DNA of 64,000 bases, taken from contig JABWCL010000004.1 of assembly GCA_013360295.1 (NCBI GenBank), positions 87,227-151,226 on the forward strand, in the 5' to 3' direction. The notes beneath the pieces are model-generated. The model saw only the letters and a list, made by a program, of their open reading frames with translations. It did not search any database and had not been told where the DNA came from. Shown here piece after piece: positions 48,001 through 56,362 of the stretch; positions within the stretch are counted from its first letter, which is position 1, and the number at the start of each line of letters is the position of its first letter. A program made the translations under genes and the position numbers. The stretch comes from Ignavibacteriaceae bacterium. Its GTDB lineage: Bacteria; Bacteroidota; Ignavibacteria; Ignavibacteriales; Ignavibacteriaceae.

Positions 48001-48081
48001 GGGTTCCCGTTCGAAACTGTTACCGGCACGGAAACCCGGACCCTACTGATGAAGGCTATTTTAAAGTATTTAGAGATTTAG
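45073..48081 (+). CDS. Lipoprotein with amidase_3-like core and golvesin-type/fibronectin III inserts ('xanthan lyase'-annotated type)
   Basis: The 1002-residue protein starts with a lipoprotein signal ending 'IFILFYGC'. Spread along it are the elements of a zinc amidase_3 fold: His177 in 'LLWQSHGWYY', His478 in 'LAFHTDAGIT' and Glu563 in 'AVLLELLSHQNFSD'. Between the first two lies a golvesin-like beta domain (about 295-395, 'YIPNIPETGFYSVSVSFNHS', 'STWIYLGTFKFGKG'). A fibronectin III domain follows at about 610-705 ('VSWNPVADP', 'SFKVTAVNEGGESFPSEI'), then a C-terminal domain like a class I glutamine-amidotransferase fold ('KKALIVNAFDRVSGP'). It probably acts on peptidoglycan or a glycan at the cell envelope; the activity is inferred. 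Confidence 0.75.
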   Translation: MKIIRAILLLQIFILFYGCSASKEESITIIITEPVVKTDPLPRFNEEFALRKFSFQKQLPGRIDSVVVDSSAERLLFYFDNQFFENPFREETIQGISQDLKDFFEKEYPGYSVRLFARGLPLESLVPNYYRTSVPADKSRNAADPRLLGKPIVKNISSLNNPTKGLSGRNILLWQSHGWYYSNTSKRWEWQRPRLFQTVEDKLPLSFTIPYIIPMLENAGANVFVPRERDIQKNMVILDNDAAANSPAGKVEVKGKKSAWKTGSPGFRVPPDTVFDNSSPFKQGSYLQTISDITGTASVEYIPNIPETGFYSVSVSFNHSVKSSPSVLYTVTHLGGEDEYEVNQRAGGSTWIYLGTFKFGKGVNPFSGKVTVSNKTSQPGEIVSTDAVKFGGGMGYIARDSVLSNRPKYIEAARYWLQFAGMPDTLVYSLNNNTNDYNDDYQSRSEYGNYLFGKPFGPNRKRDSEGLGIPIHSSLAFHTDAGITNSDTVIGTLSIYSSTGADSLAVFPDSVSRFANRDLADILQTQLVEDIAASFSTHWNRRQLRDSRYSEAFRPNFPAVLLELLSHQNFSDIKFATDPRFKFVASRSIYKAFLKFLSAHYGFDYVVQPLPVDHMQISITGDSKFFVSWNPVADPLEPSAKPDYYIVYTRIDSGDFDNGVRIDGNRYVFGSPQPGKIYSFKVTAVNEGGESFPSEILSAALTAKSSKKALIVNAFDRVSGPMYFSGGSYSGFMNIVDEGVPDKVQLDYSGPQYDFVKRSAFNTNDAPGHGASTAANETDIIAGNTFDFTYSHGEALLKNGVSFTSVSDEIFVKPDYNLTEFVMVDLLAGEERTTPGIGTNAHLFSSFHLFDVKTREKITSYLSGKGKLFISGSHIGKELFTVPSDSILTSFATGILRMNNFSPNASSDGQVFPCRSGLLSRGGKLEFNNKISKNIYRVESPDAFYFTKDAEPLLRYSENSFCAAYGYRDKYHLIVMGFPFETVTGTETRTLLMKAILKYLEI

Positions 48082-48120
48082 AATTTACATACAACAGACA
48101 AACTATCTACGAGGAAATGA

Positions 48121-49803
48121 ATGAGCTCTCTTGATGAATTGAGGGACAAAGTACAATCTAATTATAAACGCTGGGAAGATACAACTTACAAAAAAACAAT
48201 CACTAAAAGCCCCGAACGGGAAGCGGAATTTTCATCCGTTTCCTTTACACCTATTAAACCCCTATACATTCCGACAGATACAGATCAGGCATCCTACACT
48301 GACTCAATGGGTTACCCCGGCGAATACCCTTTCACCCGCGGAATTTACCCTTCAATGTACCGCGGCAGATTCTGGACGATGAGACAGTATGCCGGATTCG
48401 GAACAGCAAAGGAATCAAACGAAAGATATAAGTTCCTTATCAATCAGGGACAGGCAGGCCTTTCGGTCGCGTTTGACCTCCCGACTCAGATCGGGTATGA
48501 CAGCGATGACCCTCTCGCTTATGGCGAAGTAGGAAAAGTCGGGGTGGCAATTGATACGCTCGCTGATATGGAATTACTTTTCCGTGATCTCCCGCTTGAT
48601 AAAGTATCTACGTCTATGACTATAAACGCGCCCGCTTCAGTCCTGCTTGCGATGTATATTGCAGTCGCGGAAAAAAATGGCGTTTCGAGGAAGAAAATTT
48701 CAGGCACAATTCAGAATGATATTCTGAAAGAGTACATCGCCCGCGGAACTTATATATTCCCCCCAAAACCCTCGATGCGGCTCATTACCAATATATTCGA
48801 GTACTGCGCTAAGGAGGTACCTAAATGGAATACCATCTCGATCTCAGGTTATCATATACGCGAAGCCGGATCAACTGCCGCGCAGGAAGTCGGCTTTACG
48901 CTCGCGAACGGAATTGAGTATGTCAAAGCCGCTCTCAACGCAGGTATGGATGTGGATGAATTCGCGGGAAGATTGTCATTCTTTTTCAATGCTCATAATG
49001 ATATGCTTGAAGAGGTGGCTAAATACCGTGCCGCGAGAAGACTGTGGGCAAAAATTATGAGAGACCGTTTCGGCGCAAAGGATGAAAAATCCCAGATGCT
49101 CCGTTTCCACGCTCAGACAGCCGGCTCTACTCTTTCCGCTCAACAGGTGGATAACAACATCGTCCGTGTAGCTGTTCAGACTCTCGCTGCGGTTATGGGA
49201 GGCGCGCAGAGCCTGCATACAAATTCCCGCGATGAGGCTCTTGCTTTACCAAATGAGGATTCAGTCCGTATCGCGCTCCGTACACAGCAGATAGTTGCGT
49301 ATGAAAGCGGCGTAACGAATACGATCGATCCCCTCGGCGGTTCATATTACGTTGAAGCCCTCACCGACCAGATAGAACACGAGGCCGCTGAATACATCAG
49401 AAAGATCGAAGATATGGGCGGCGTTACTCCGGCTATTGAAGTCGGTTACATTCAGACTGAAATACAAAAAGCCGCTTACAGGTTTGAAATGGAAATGGAA
49501 GCAGGCAAACGGATAATTGTCGGACAGAACAAATTCCAGATAAAGGAGCCGCCTGTGCAGAACCTCCTGAAAATTGATATGAAGGTACAGGATGAACAGG
49601 TTAAATTCCTCAATGAGGTACGTGCACAAAGAAATAATGAAGAAGTTCAGAATAAACTTAAAGCGCTTAAGAGCGCCGCTGAGTCTGATACAAACCTTAT
49701 GCCGCTGATCCTGGATGCGGTTCAGGTTTACTGCAGTGTCGGAGAGATATGTAATACGCTTCGCGGTGTCTTCGGTGAATATAAAGAATCAGTCGTTATA
49801 TAA
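48121..49803 (+). CDS. Methylmalonyl-CoA mutase, catalytic (large) subunit without B12-binding domain
   Basis: The 560 residues match the catalytic barrel of methylmalonyl-CoA mutase: '[20 protein letters not shown]', '[19 protein letters not shown]', '[15 protein letters not shown]', '[18 protein letters not shown]', and the C-terminal '[14 protein letters not shown]'. The enzyme interconverts succinyl-CoA and methylmalonyl-CoA with adenosylcobalamin. In this split form the cobalamin-binding domain (about 140 residues, with its DxHxxG motif) is a separate protein, and it is not encoded in this window. The gene opens a plus-strand cluster with the epimerase and decarboxylase pump. Confidence 0.94.
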   Translation: MSSLDELRDKVQSNYKRWEDTTYKKTITKSPEREAEFSSVSFTPIKPLYIPTDTDQASYTDSMGYPGEYPFTRGIYPSMYRGRFWTMRQYAGFGTAKESNERYKFLINQGQAGLSVAFDLPTQIGYDSDDPLAYGEVGKVGVAIDTLADMELLFRDLPLDKVSTSMTINAPASVLLAMYIAVAEKNGVSRKKISGTIQNDILKEYIARGTYIFPPKPSMRLITNIFEYCAKEVPKWNTISISGYHIREAGSTAAQEVGFTLANGIEYVKAALNAGMDVDEFAGRLSFFFNAHNDMLEEVAKYRAARRLWAKIMRDRFGAKDEKSQMLRFHAQTAGSTLSAQQVDNNIVRVAVQTLAAVMGGAQSLHTNSRDEALALPNEDSVRIALRTQQIVAYESGVTNTIDPLGGSYYVEALTDQIEHEAAEYIRKIEDMGGVTPAIEVGYIQTEIQKAAYRFEMEMEAGKRIIVGQNKFQIKEPPVQNLLKIDMKVQDEQVKFLNEVRAQRNNEEVQNKLKALKSAAESDTNLMPLILDAVQVYCSVGEICNTLRGVFGEYKESVVI

Positions 49804-49820
49804 TAATCAGAGTAAAGCAG

Positions 49821-50231
49821 ATGATACCAAATAAAATAGAACACATAGGAATCGCGGTAAAAAGTATCGAGGAAAGCCTTAAATATTATGAGGGCATTCT
49901 CGGACTAAAATGTTATAAAATAGAAGAAGTCGCCGATCAGAAAGTCAAAACGGCCTTTATGATGGTTGGAGAAACAAAACTTGAACTCCTTGAATCTACT
50001 TCCCCCGAAGGGCCCGTTGCAAAGTTCATCGATAAGAAAGGGGAGGGGATTCATCATATCGCCTTCGCTGTCTCCGGGCTTGCAGACCGTCTCAGAGAGG
50101 TTGAAGAGAAAGGCGTTCAACTAATTGATAAAAATCCGAGAAAAGGAGCGGAGGGATTGAATATTGCCTTCCTCCACCCCAAATCAACTCAGAGCGTCTT
50201 AACTGAGTTATGCGAGAAACCGAATGAATGA
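49821..50231 (+). CDS. mce: Methylmalonyl-CoA epimerase
   Basis: The 136-residue VOC-fold protein has 'IEHIGIAVKSIEESLKYYEG' at the start, 'FMMVGETKLELLESTSPEGP', 'GEGIHHIAFAV' with a metal-binding histidine, and 'FLHPKSTQSVLTELCE' at the end, exactly the epimerase pattern. It converts between the R and S forms of methylmalonyl-CoA, linking the mutase to the decarboxylase. It lies 17 bp after the mutase gene, and a terminator follows. Confidence 0.94.
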   Translation: MIPNKIEHIGIAVKSIEESLKYYEGILGLKCYKIEEVADQKVKTAFMMVGETKLELLESTSPEGPVAKFIDKKGEGIHHIAFAVSGLADRLREVEEKGVQLIDKNPRKGAEGLNIAFLHPKSTQSVLTELCEKPNE

Positions 50232-50234
50232 ATT

Positions 50235-50267
50235 AAAAAGCCGTGTAATAGCGGCTTTTTTTATTTC
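50235..50267 (+). terminator. Rho-independent terminator after mce
   Basis: The stem aaaaagccg/cggcttttt (50235-50243 with 50252-50260) with an 8-base loop runs into a T-rich tail. It separates mutase and epimerase from the decarboxylase genes, although read-through is possible. Confidence 0.85.
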
Positions 50268-50321
50268 CAATTAGCAATTAATGACACTTAACAAAAATTA
50301 AATATAAAACAACTTAGATAT

Positions 50322-51878
50322 ATGATACAGGATAAAATTCAAGAATTGATGGATCTCCGTAATGAGGCGCGCCTCGGAGGCGGAGAAAAGAGAATAGATG
50401 CCCAGCATAAAAAGGGAAAATATACCGCCCGCGAGAGAATTGACATGCTTCTCGATCCGGGCAGTTTTGAAGAATTCGATATGTTCGTTTCACACAGATG
50501 TATTGATTTCGGTTTACAGGGACAGGACTACCTCTCCGACGGCGTTGTCACCGGCTACGGAACAATTGACGGAAGAATGGTTTATGTCTTCTCACAGGAC
50601 TTTACAGTATTCGGAGGTTCACTCTCCGAGATGTACGCAATGAAGATCTGTAAGATTATGGATAAGGCCATGAAAGTAGGCTGCCCCGTCATTGGAATAA
50701 ACGACAGCGGCGGCGCGAGGATCCAGGAAGGTGTTAAAAGCCTCGGCGGATACGCGGAGATATTTTCAAGAAATATTCTCGCTTCGGGTGTGGTACCTCA
50801 AATATCAGCTATCTTTGGCCCCTGCGCGGGAGGAGCGGTCTATTCACCTGCGCTAACTGATTTCACCATAATGTCAGCAGAATCCAGTTATATGTTTGTA
50901 ACCGGTCCGAAGGTAGTTAAAACCGTAACCGGCGAAACTGTGGATGAAGAAGATCTTGGCGGCGCCTTTGTGCATAGTACAAAATCCGGAGTGGCACATT
51001 TTGTGGCAGAAGGCGAAGAAGAAGGAATTTTACTTATCAGGAAATTGTTGAGTTACCTGCCGCAGAACAATCTTGAAGAGGCAGCAGTGTTCAACTGCAC
51101 AGATCCTATTGACAGGCTCGATGATATACTGAATGAGATCATTCCTGAAAATCCAAACAAACCTTATGATATGAAGGATGTCATTAACACGGTCGCCGAT
51201 TATAATGAATTTCTTGAAGTCCAGGAAAATTACGCGCCCAATATTATCACCGGCTTCGCAAGGTTTAACGGTATGTCAGTGGGCATCGTGGCTAATCAGC
51301 CTAATTATCTTGCAGGAGTTCTGGATATCAATTCTTCACGCAAAGCGGCGCGATTCGTAAGATTTTGTGACGCCTTTAATATTCCAATCGTTACGTTCGT
51401 GGATGTACCAGGCTTTCTCCCCGGTACCGCGCAGGAATATGGCGGAATAATTCTTCACGGCGCCAAATTACTTTTCGCTTACGGTGAAGCCACAGTTCCA
51501 AAGATCACCGTAATTACACGTAAAGCCTACGGCGGCGCTTATGATGTAATGGGTTCAAAACACCTCAGAGGCGATATTAACTATGCCTGGCCGACAGCCG
51601 AAATCGCGGTGATGGGGCCAAGAGGCGCAATCGAAATCCTGCATCAGAAGGAGGCTCAGCAGATCACGGACGAAAAAGAACGTGTGAAATTTATGAATCA
51701 GAAAGAAGAAGAATACAGGAATAAATTCGCGACTCCTTATGTTGCCGCGAAGTACGGTTTCCTCGATGATGTTATTGAGCCACGTAATACCAGGTTCAGG
51801 GTCATAAGGGCGCTTCAGTCCCTGGCGACTAAGAAGGATACTAATCCTCCTAAAAAACATTCCAATATTCCTTTGTGA
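50322..51878 (+). CDS. mmdA: Carboxyltransferase subunit of a biotin-dependent decarboxylase (methylmalonyl-CoA decarboxylase alpha / PccB-like)
   Basis: This 518-residue protein has the acyl-CoA carboxyltransferase pattern: '[20 protein letters not shown]', '[20 protein letters not shown]', '[20 protein letters not shown]', '[17 protein letters not shown]' and '[15 protein letters not shown]'. PccB and MmdA are nearly alike. I prefer the decarboxylase because the next three genes encode the gamma, biotin-carrier and beta subunits of a sodium pump, and no biotin carboxylase is present. It would transfer the carboxyl group of methylmalonyl-CoA to biotin, releasing propionyl-CoA. Confidence 0.88.
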   Translation: MIQDKIQELMDLRNEARLGGGEKRIDAQHKKGKYTARERIDMLLDPGSFEEFDMFVSHRCIDFGLQGQDYLSDGVVTGYGTIDGRMVYVFSQDFTVFGGSLSEMYAMKICKIMDKAMKVGCPVIGINDSGGARIQEGVKSLGGYAEIFSRNILASGVVPQISAIFGPCAGGAVYSPALTDFTIMSAESSYMFVTGPKVVKTVTGETVDEEDLGGAFVHSTKSGVAHFVAEGEEEGILLIRKLLSYLPQNNLEEAAVFNCTDPIDRLDDILNEIIPENPNKPYDMKDVINTVADYNEFLEVQENYAPNIITGFARFNGMSVGIVANQPNYLAGVLDINSSRKAARFVRFCDAFNIPIVTFVDVPGFLPGTAQEYGGIILHGAKLLFAYGEATVPKITVITRKAYGGAYDVMGSKHLRGDINYAWPTAEIAVMGPRGAIEILHQKEAQQITDEKERVKFMNQKEEEYRNKFATPYVAAKYGFLDDVIEPRNTRFRVIRALQSLATKKDTNPPKKHSNIPL

Positions 51879-51888
51879 GGCGTGGATT

Positions 51889-52257
51889 ATGATTGCGTTA
51901 ATTCTCGCTTATTCAAAAACTAACGACCTGGTGAAAAATCTTGACCCGATCGGTTTCGGAATGGCTATTATAGGAATGCTGGTTGTATTTATTTCGCTGA
52001 TCCTGCTCTATGGTGTATTTAAGGGGATAGCGAAATATTTCAAATATGCAGCCGCAAAAAAGACCAGAGAACAGCTGGAAGAACAGTCTGAAGAAGAAAT
52101 GTCTGTCGAGCTGAGCGCTGCCATAGCTGCCGCTCTTAATCAGTATTTCTCTGAAATTCACGACGAAGAATCAATGGTGCTTACAATAAAAAAGGTATCA
52201 AAGAACTACTCTCCGTGGAGTTCCAAAATATATTCACTTCGTAACTACCCAAAATGA
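51889..52257 (+). CDS. OadG/MmdD-like gamma subunit of the sodium-pump decarboxylase
   Basis: The 122-residue protein has one N-terminal membrane span ('GFGMAIIGMLVVFISLILL', residues about 23-43), a charged linker and a C-terminal 'WSSKIYSLRNYPK' tail like that seen in gamma/delta subunits. These subunits hold the carboxyltransferase to the membrane subunit and help assembly. It lies 10 bp after the carboxyltransferase gene and 11 bp before the biotin carrier gene. Confidence 0.85.
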   Translation: MIALILAYSKTNDLVKNLDPIGFGMAIIGMLVVFISLILLYGVFKGIAKYFKYAAAKKTREQLEEQSEEEMSVELSAAIAAALNQYFSEIHDEESMVLTIKKVSKNYSPWSSKIYSLRNYPK

Positions 52258-52268
52258 AATGAACACTT

Positions 52269-52718
52269 ATGAAAAAATATAACTTTACAATCAACGGCAA
52301 TAAATATAATGTAAGAATCCTCAAGGTCGAAGATAATATCAGCGATATTGAGGTAAACGGAATGAAGTTCAAAGTCGAACTGGATAAAAAGATGTCCGCG
52401 GTTGCCCCCAAAACACCTATACTTGTCCGTCCGCAGCAGACACCCTCTACTGAATCTGAAAAATCAACAGCTAAGTTCAGCAGTCCCGCTAACCCAAAAG
52501 GCAGCGGTATCGTAAAATCACCCCTGCCCGGAGTGATACTCGATGTATTAGTAAAAGAAGGAGACCACGTTAAGATAGGACAGAAACTTATACTGCTGGA
52601 AGCGATGAAAATGGAAAACAACATCAACGCCGACCGCGAGGGTGTAATAAAATCAGTAAACGTAAAGCAGGGTGATTCGGTGCTCGAGGGCGACATTCTC
52701 CTGCAGATAGGCGCTTAA
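52269..52718 (+). CDS. Biotin carboxyl carrier subunit
   Basis: The 149-residue protein has an N-terminal beta segment, a Pro/Ala/Ser-rich flexible linker (about 45-80) and a biotinyl domain with the target Lys114 in 'LILLEAMKMENNINADREG'. It carries carboxyl-biotin from the carboxyltransferase to the membrane subunit. It sits 1 bp before the beta-subunit gene. Confidence 0.94.
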   Translation: MKKYNFTINGNKYNVRILKVEDNISDIEVNGMKFKVELDKKMSAVAPKTPILVRPQQTPSTESEKSTAKFSSPANPKGSGIVKSPLPGVILDVLVKEGDHVKIGQKLILLEAMKMENNINADREGVIKSVNVKQGDSVLEGDILLQIGA

Positions 52719-52719
52719 T

Positions 52720-53880
52720 ATGGGCGGCTTTTTTGATTTTATGTCTCACGGGCTTGAACAGTTCATACTCTATAGCGCGTTCGCAAATATTACCGTCGGG
52801 CATATGGTAATGATTTGTGTAGGCCTGATTTTTATTTACCTCGCCATCGCAAAAGAATACGAACCGATGCTCCTGATCCCGATTGGTTTTGGAATTCTTG
52901 TTGGAAATATTCCCTTTATGGAAAATGCTGGACTCCAAATCGGAATCTACGAAGAAGGAAGCGTGCTCAATTACCTCTATTTCGGTGTATTGAAAGGCAT
53001 TTATCCTCCTCTCATTTTCCTCGGTATTGGTGCGATGACCGACTTCAGCACTCTGCTCTCAAATCCTAAGCTGATGCTTATCGGAGCTGCAGCGCAGTTG
53101 GGAATATTTGGCGCATACACCTCAGCTTTGATGCTGGGTTTTCCCGTTGAACAGGCTGCATCAATCGCCATAATTGGCGGCGCTGACGGCCCGACAGCAA
53201 TCTTCCTCTCCTCGCGCCTGGCTCCTGAACTTGTTGGTGCGATAGCAATTTCAGCATATTCATATATGGCGCTGGTACCTGTAATTCAACCGCCGGTGAT
53301 GAGGTTGCTCACTACCCCAAAAGAGCGCCTTATCAGAATGAAACCGCCGAGAGTTGTTACCAAAAGAGAAAAAATATTGTTCCCGGTATTTGGTTTGCTC
53401 CTCACCTGCTTCATAACCCCAAGCGCCCTCCCGTTGTTGGGAATGCTTTTCTTCGGCAATATCCTGAAAGAAAGCGGCGTGACTAAAAGACTTGCAGATA
53501 CTGCTTCAAAGCAGATGATCGATGTTGTAACAATTTTAATCGGTTTAACAGTAGGCGCCTCTACTCAGGCAACAACATTCCTCACTCCAAAATCTATCGG
53601 AATATTCGCGTTAGGCGCGGCATCATTTGTCATCGCCACCTTTGGCGGAGTAATGTTCGTTAAGTTCCTGAATCTGTTCCTAAAAGAAGGAAACAAGATC
53701 AATCCACTTATTGGTAACGCAGGCGTCTCCGCTGTCCCTGATAGCGCCAGAGTCTCGCAGGTTGTGGGACTTCAGTATGATCCCACAAACCATCTCTTGA
53801 TGCACGCTATGGCGCCAAACGTCGCAGGAGTAATCGGCTCCGCCGTCGCCGCCGGTATCCTACTCAGCTTCCTGATGTAA
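52720..53880 (+). CDS. Na+-translocating decarboxylase beta subunit (OadB/MmdB type)
   Basis: The 386-residue polytopic membrane protein contains 'IAIIGGADGPTAIFLSSRLA' with the conserved ion-binding Asp (Asp156), plus 'AYSYMALVPVIQPPVMRLL' and a late 'NAGVSAVPDSARVSQVVG'. It couples decarboxylation of carboxybiotin to outward Na+ pumping. The length is a little shorter than Klebsiella OadB (433). Together with the preceding three genes it makes a complete pump, probably for methylmalonyl-CoA given the mutase and epimerase upstream. Confidence 0.93.
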   Translation: MGGFFDFMSHGLEQFILYSAFANITVGHMVMICVGLIFIYLAIAKEYEPMLLIPIGFGILVGNIPFMENAGLQIGIYEEGSVLNYLYFGVLKGIYPPLIFLGIGAMTDFSTLLSNPKLMLIGAAAQLGIFGAYTSALMLGFPVEQAASIAIIGGADGPTAIFLSSRLAPELVGAIAISAYSYMALVPVIQPPVMRLLTTPKERLIRMKPPRVVTKREKILFPVFGLLLTCFITPSALPLLGMLFFGNILKESGVTKRLADTASKQMIDVVTILIGLTVGASTQATTFLTPKSIGIFALGAASFVIATFGGVMFVKFLNLFLKEGNKINPLIGNAGVSAVPDSARVSQVVGLQYDPTNHLLMHAMAPNVAGVIGSAVAAGILLSFLM

Positions 53881-53916
53881 GCTGTCAACCCCCATTTCCA
53901 ACCCTTCCATCCAATC

Positions 53917-53944
53917 TCCTCCCCTTTTCTTTCAAAGGGGAGGA
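53917..53944. repeat. Palindromic hairpin downstream of the decarboxylase pump
   Basis: A perfect 11-bp inverted repeat tcctccccttt/aaaggggagga (53917-53927 with 53934-53944), followed by a related ggagggg element. No T run follows, so it resembles an intergenic palindromic repeat (REP-like) more than a terminator. Confidence 0.6.
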
Positions 53945-53962
53945 TTAAGGAGGGGTTAGCTT

Positions 53963-54094
53963 ACTTTTCCTTAAATTGACTTCAATTTTAGTAATACTTT
54001 TCCTTAAATTAACTTAAACTTTAGTAAGACTTTTCCTTAAATTGATTTTACTTTTAGTAAGACTTTTCCTAAATTACACTTCAATTTTAGTAAT
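53963..54094. repeat. Four-copy 33-bp tandem repeat
   Basis: Units start at 53963, 53996, 54029 and 54062, each 33 bp: acttttccttaaattgactt continuing to caattttagtaat, with small differences between copies. It lies directly upstream of the DUF4143 ATPase gene, ending 23 bp before its GTG start. Confidence 0.92.
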
Positions 54095-54117
54095 TCTCAC
54101 AAATTTCGAGGTGATCC

Positions 54118-55293
54118 GTGTTTATTAACCGCAGTCTGGAAGCCTTTTTTAGGAAGCTAAAACCGCACTATCCAATTTTAGCAATTGTCGGACCCCGGCA
54201 GTCGGGAAAGACAACATTTTTGAAATCTGAAATCGACGATAAAGCAGACTATCTTTCGTTCGATATCCCGGATATTAGGGAACAATTCGACTTAGACATT
54301 AAGCTGTTTGAACGCAAATATCTCCGCGAAGGAAAGCCAGCCATTCTTGATGAGGTTCAGAATGCTGAAAACCCCGGTCAGAAATTAAAATACATGGCAG
54401 ACAACGGAAAAATTTTATGGATAACCGGATCATCAGAAATTCTTTTAAGCGCGAATATTCTATCTTTTTTGGTTGGGAGAGTATCTATTCTAAGACTTTA
54501 TCCGTTTAATCTTGAAGAATTACTGAGAGCCAAAGGCCAAATCATTTATACTCCGGCAATCCTCGCGCGTGAAACGGAAGAACACTTAATATATGGCGGA
54601 TACCCGAAAATAGTTCTAACGGGTGAGTATGAAGTTAAGAAAAAGATGCTGCAGGATCTTTATGAAACGATGATCCTGAAGGATATTAAACAAACATTTT
54701 CAATAGAAGATCATGTATCACTTGAAAAGCTGTCCTACTATTTTGCGGTGAATACTGGGACACAACTTTCCATCGAAAATGTTTCACAAATTATCGGGCT
54801 CTCATACCAGACAATTAAAAAATATCTTGATGCAATGGAAAAGAGTTACCTGTTATACTTTGCAAAGCCTTACTTCACGAACAAAACACGGGAACTGATC
54901 AAGCAGCCAAAGGTATATTTCCTTGATACCGGGCTTCGAAACGCCATCCGCAGGAATTATGATATTGACGGCAACGGATTCGAAAACTATGTTGTTACTG
55001 AACTGATAAAAGCAGGATTTAAGCCTAAATACTGGAGGACAAAAACAAAACTTGAAGTTGATATCGTGATAGAAAAAGACAACGAGATAATACCCATCGA
55101 AGTAAAATTATCCGAAACAAAAGTAAGTTCTGCTCTCAAATCTTTTATAAATGATTATAATCCGAAAAGAGCTTACATCGCCGTCCTGCGCGGGGAAATA
55201 ATTTCTTATAACATTTCAGGATGTACAGTCAAAATGTTGCACATCGGAGAAATATTAAACGAATTGACCGGCACCATTCTGCCTCCTCAATGA
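54118..55293 (+). CDS. AAA+ ATPase with DUF4143 domain
   Basis: The 391-residue protein starts at GTG behind a good GAGGTG site. Walker A is 'AIVGPRQSGKTTFLKSEI', Walker B-like 'PAILDEVQNAENPG' and sensor 'ILWITGSSEILLS'. The C-terminal DUF4143 region has 'GLSYQTIKKYLDAMEKSYLL', 'KVYFLDTGLRNAI' and a nuclease-like 'FENYVVTELIKAGF' with 'LEVDIVIEKDNEIIPIEVK' (a PD-(D/E)XK-like pattern). Such proteins are common, mobile and of unknown function. The upstream tandem repeat and AT-rich surroundings suggest horizontal spread. Confidence 0.9.
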   Translation: MFINRSLEAFFRKLKPHYPILAIVGPRQSGKTTFLKSEIDDKADYLSFDIPDIREQFDLDIKLFERKYLREGKPAILDEVQNAENPGQKLKYMADNGKILWITGSSEILLSANILSFLVGRVSILRLYPFNLEELLRAKGQIIYTPAILARETEEHLIYGGYPKIVLTGEYEVKKKMLQDLYETMILKDIKQTFSIEDHVSLEKLSYYFAVNTGTQLSIENVSQIIGLSYQTIKKYLDAMEKSYLLYFAKPYFTNKTRELIKQPKVYFLDTGLRNAIRRNYDIDGNGFENYVVTELIKAGFKPKYWRTKTKLEVDIVIEKDNEIIPIEVKLSETKVSSALKSFINDYNPKRAYIAVLRGEIISYNISGCTVKMLHIGEILNELTGTILPPQ

Positions 55294-55376
55294 TTGTTAT
55301 ACTGTAAATGTAATTACTCGTATCCGTTTATTAATTACAAATAGCGCCAAACATAAATTCAATAATTCTTTTAATA

Positions 55377-55910
55377 ATGAAAAGCTTCGAAATCATTTCA
55401 GTTACACCGGATGATCTCCCAACCTTGCGGGATATTGCGATACAAACATTTTCAGAAACGTTTTCGCCACACAATACCGAAGAAAATATAAGTAAGTATC
55501 TCGAAAGAGAGTTCTCCGAACAGAAACTTGCCCCACAGTTAACAGACAATAACTCGGAATTTTACTTCGCTGTATCCGGGCCCAAAGTAATAGGCTTCCT
55601 AAAAATCAACACTGGCGGCGCACAGACCGAAATAATGGATGGAAACGCCCTTGAAATCGAACGTATTTACGTTCTCAAAGAATATCACGGGAAAAATATC
55701 GGACAGTTACTTTTTGAAAAGGCAGTAGACATTGCGAGAAAGCAGAAAGCAGACTTCATCTGGCTCGGAGTCTGGGAGAAAAATCACCGTGCGTTAAATT
55801 TTTATAAGAAAAACGGTTTCGTAGAATTTGGTAAACATACTTTCCGGATGGGAGATGAAGAACAGACAGATTTGCTGATGAAGCTGGAATTAAAAAAGAA
55901 TATGAATTGA
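55377..55910 (+). CDS. GNAT-family N-acetyltransferase
   Basis: This 177-residue protein has the acetyl-CoA-binding motif 'IYVLKEYHGKNIGQLLFEKA' and the C-terminal 'WLGVWEKNHRALNFYKKNGF', typical of small-molecule or protein N-acetyltransferases (SAT/PaiA-like). The acceptor is not known. It lies 84 bp downstream of the DUF4143 gene. Confidence 0.9.
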   Translation: MKSFEIISVTPDDLPTLRDIAIQTFSETFSPHNTEENISKYLEREFSEQKLAPQLTDNNSEFYFAVSGPKVIGFLKINTGGAQTEIMDGNALEIERIYVLKEYHGKNIGQLLFEKAVDIARKQKADFIWLGVWEKNHRALNFYKKNGFVEFGKHTFRMGDEEQTDLLMKLELKKNMN

Positions 55911-55915
55911 TGCTA

Positions 55916-55961
55916 CATCAAGTACTTTGAGGCGAAGTATCTCTCGCCTCAAAGTTTGATG
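55916..55961. repeat. Long hairpin after the GNAT gene
   Basis: A perfect 12-bp stem actttgaggcga/tcgcctcaaagt (55924-55935 with 55944-55955) is extended by catcaa/ttgatg on the outside with a two-base bulge, giving 18 paired positions. No T run follows. It may end the GNAT transcript or be a repeat element. Confidence 0.65.
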
Positions 55962-56074
55962 CCCCCCGGATTAGCCCCCCATTATGTAAGTAAAATGACC
56001 TGTTATTTCATCATTCGCTAGATCCCATAACTTTTTTTTCTAAGCTCTTCGACAGAGTTGTCTCATAAATGATT

Positions 56075-56362
56075 TCAATCCTGCCGAAACCTGTAAAAGC
56101 CCCACCTAAGGATTTGGAATATTATCAATGGAATCACTGCAAAAACCAAAGGATTAGCGTTCGATGCATCCTTAAAATTCAGCATCGATAATTTTATAAC
56201 CGCACGGGTTATACCGCAGCCAGGACATTCAACACCGAGGAGAGAATCCCACAAACACGGCGGGAAAATGTCGATACCGTTTATTGACACAAGAACAAAG
56301 GCAAATAAATAATACGCGGCAATGATCAGTAGTGGAAGATCCGCTGCCGTTCTCTGTTTCAT
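56075..56362 (-). CDS. DUF2752 membrane protein
   Basis: The 95-residue protein has the DUF2752 signature 'LLGVECPGCGITRAVIKL' between two hydrophobic helices ('LLIIAAYYLFAFVLVSI' and 'VFAVIPLIIFQILRWGF'). Function is unknown; the family often sits beside TM2-domain genes, as here, where its start touches the TM2 gene stop. Confidence 0.9.
   Translation of the reverse strand: MKQRTAADLPLLIIAAYYLFAFVLVSINGIDIFPPCLWDSLLGVECPGCGITRAVIKLSMLNFKDASNANPLVFAVIPLIIFQILRWGFYRFRQD

Noticed and set aside
52181..52696. 171-residue minus-strand frame across the biotin carrier gene
   Set aside because: It is a serine/leucine-rich shadow of a well-supported gene.
50322..53880. Reading the cluster as propionyl-CoA carboxylase
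   Set aside because: No biotin carboxylase subunit is present and the beta subunit is a Na+ pump, so a decarboxylase fits better.
53963..54094. CRISPR array
   Set aside because: The four units are contiguous with no spacers, and no cas gene is near.
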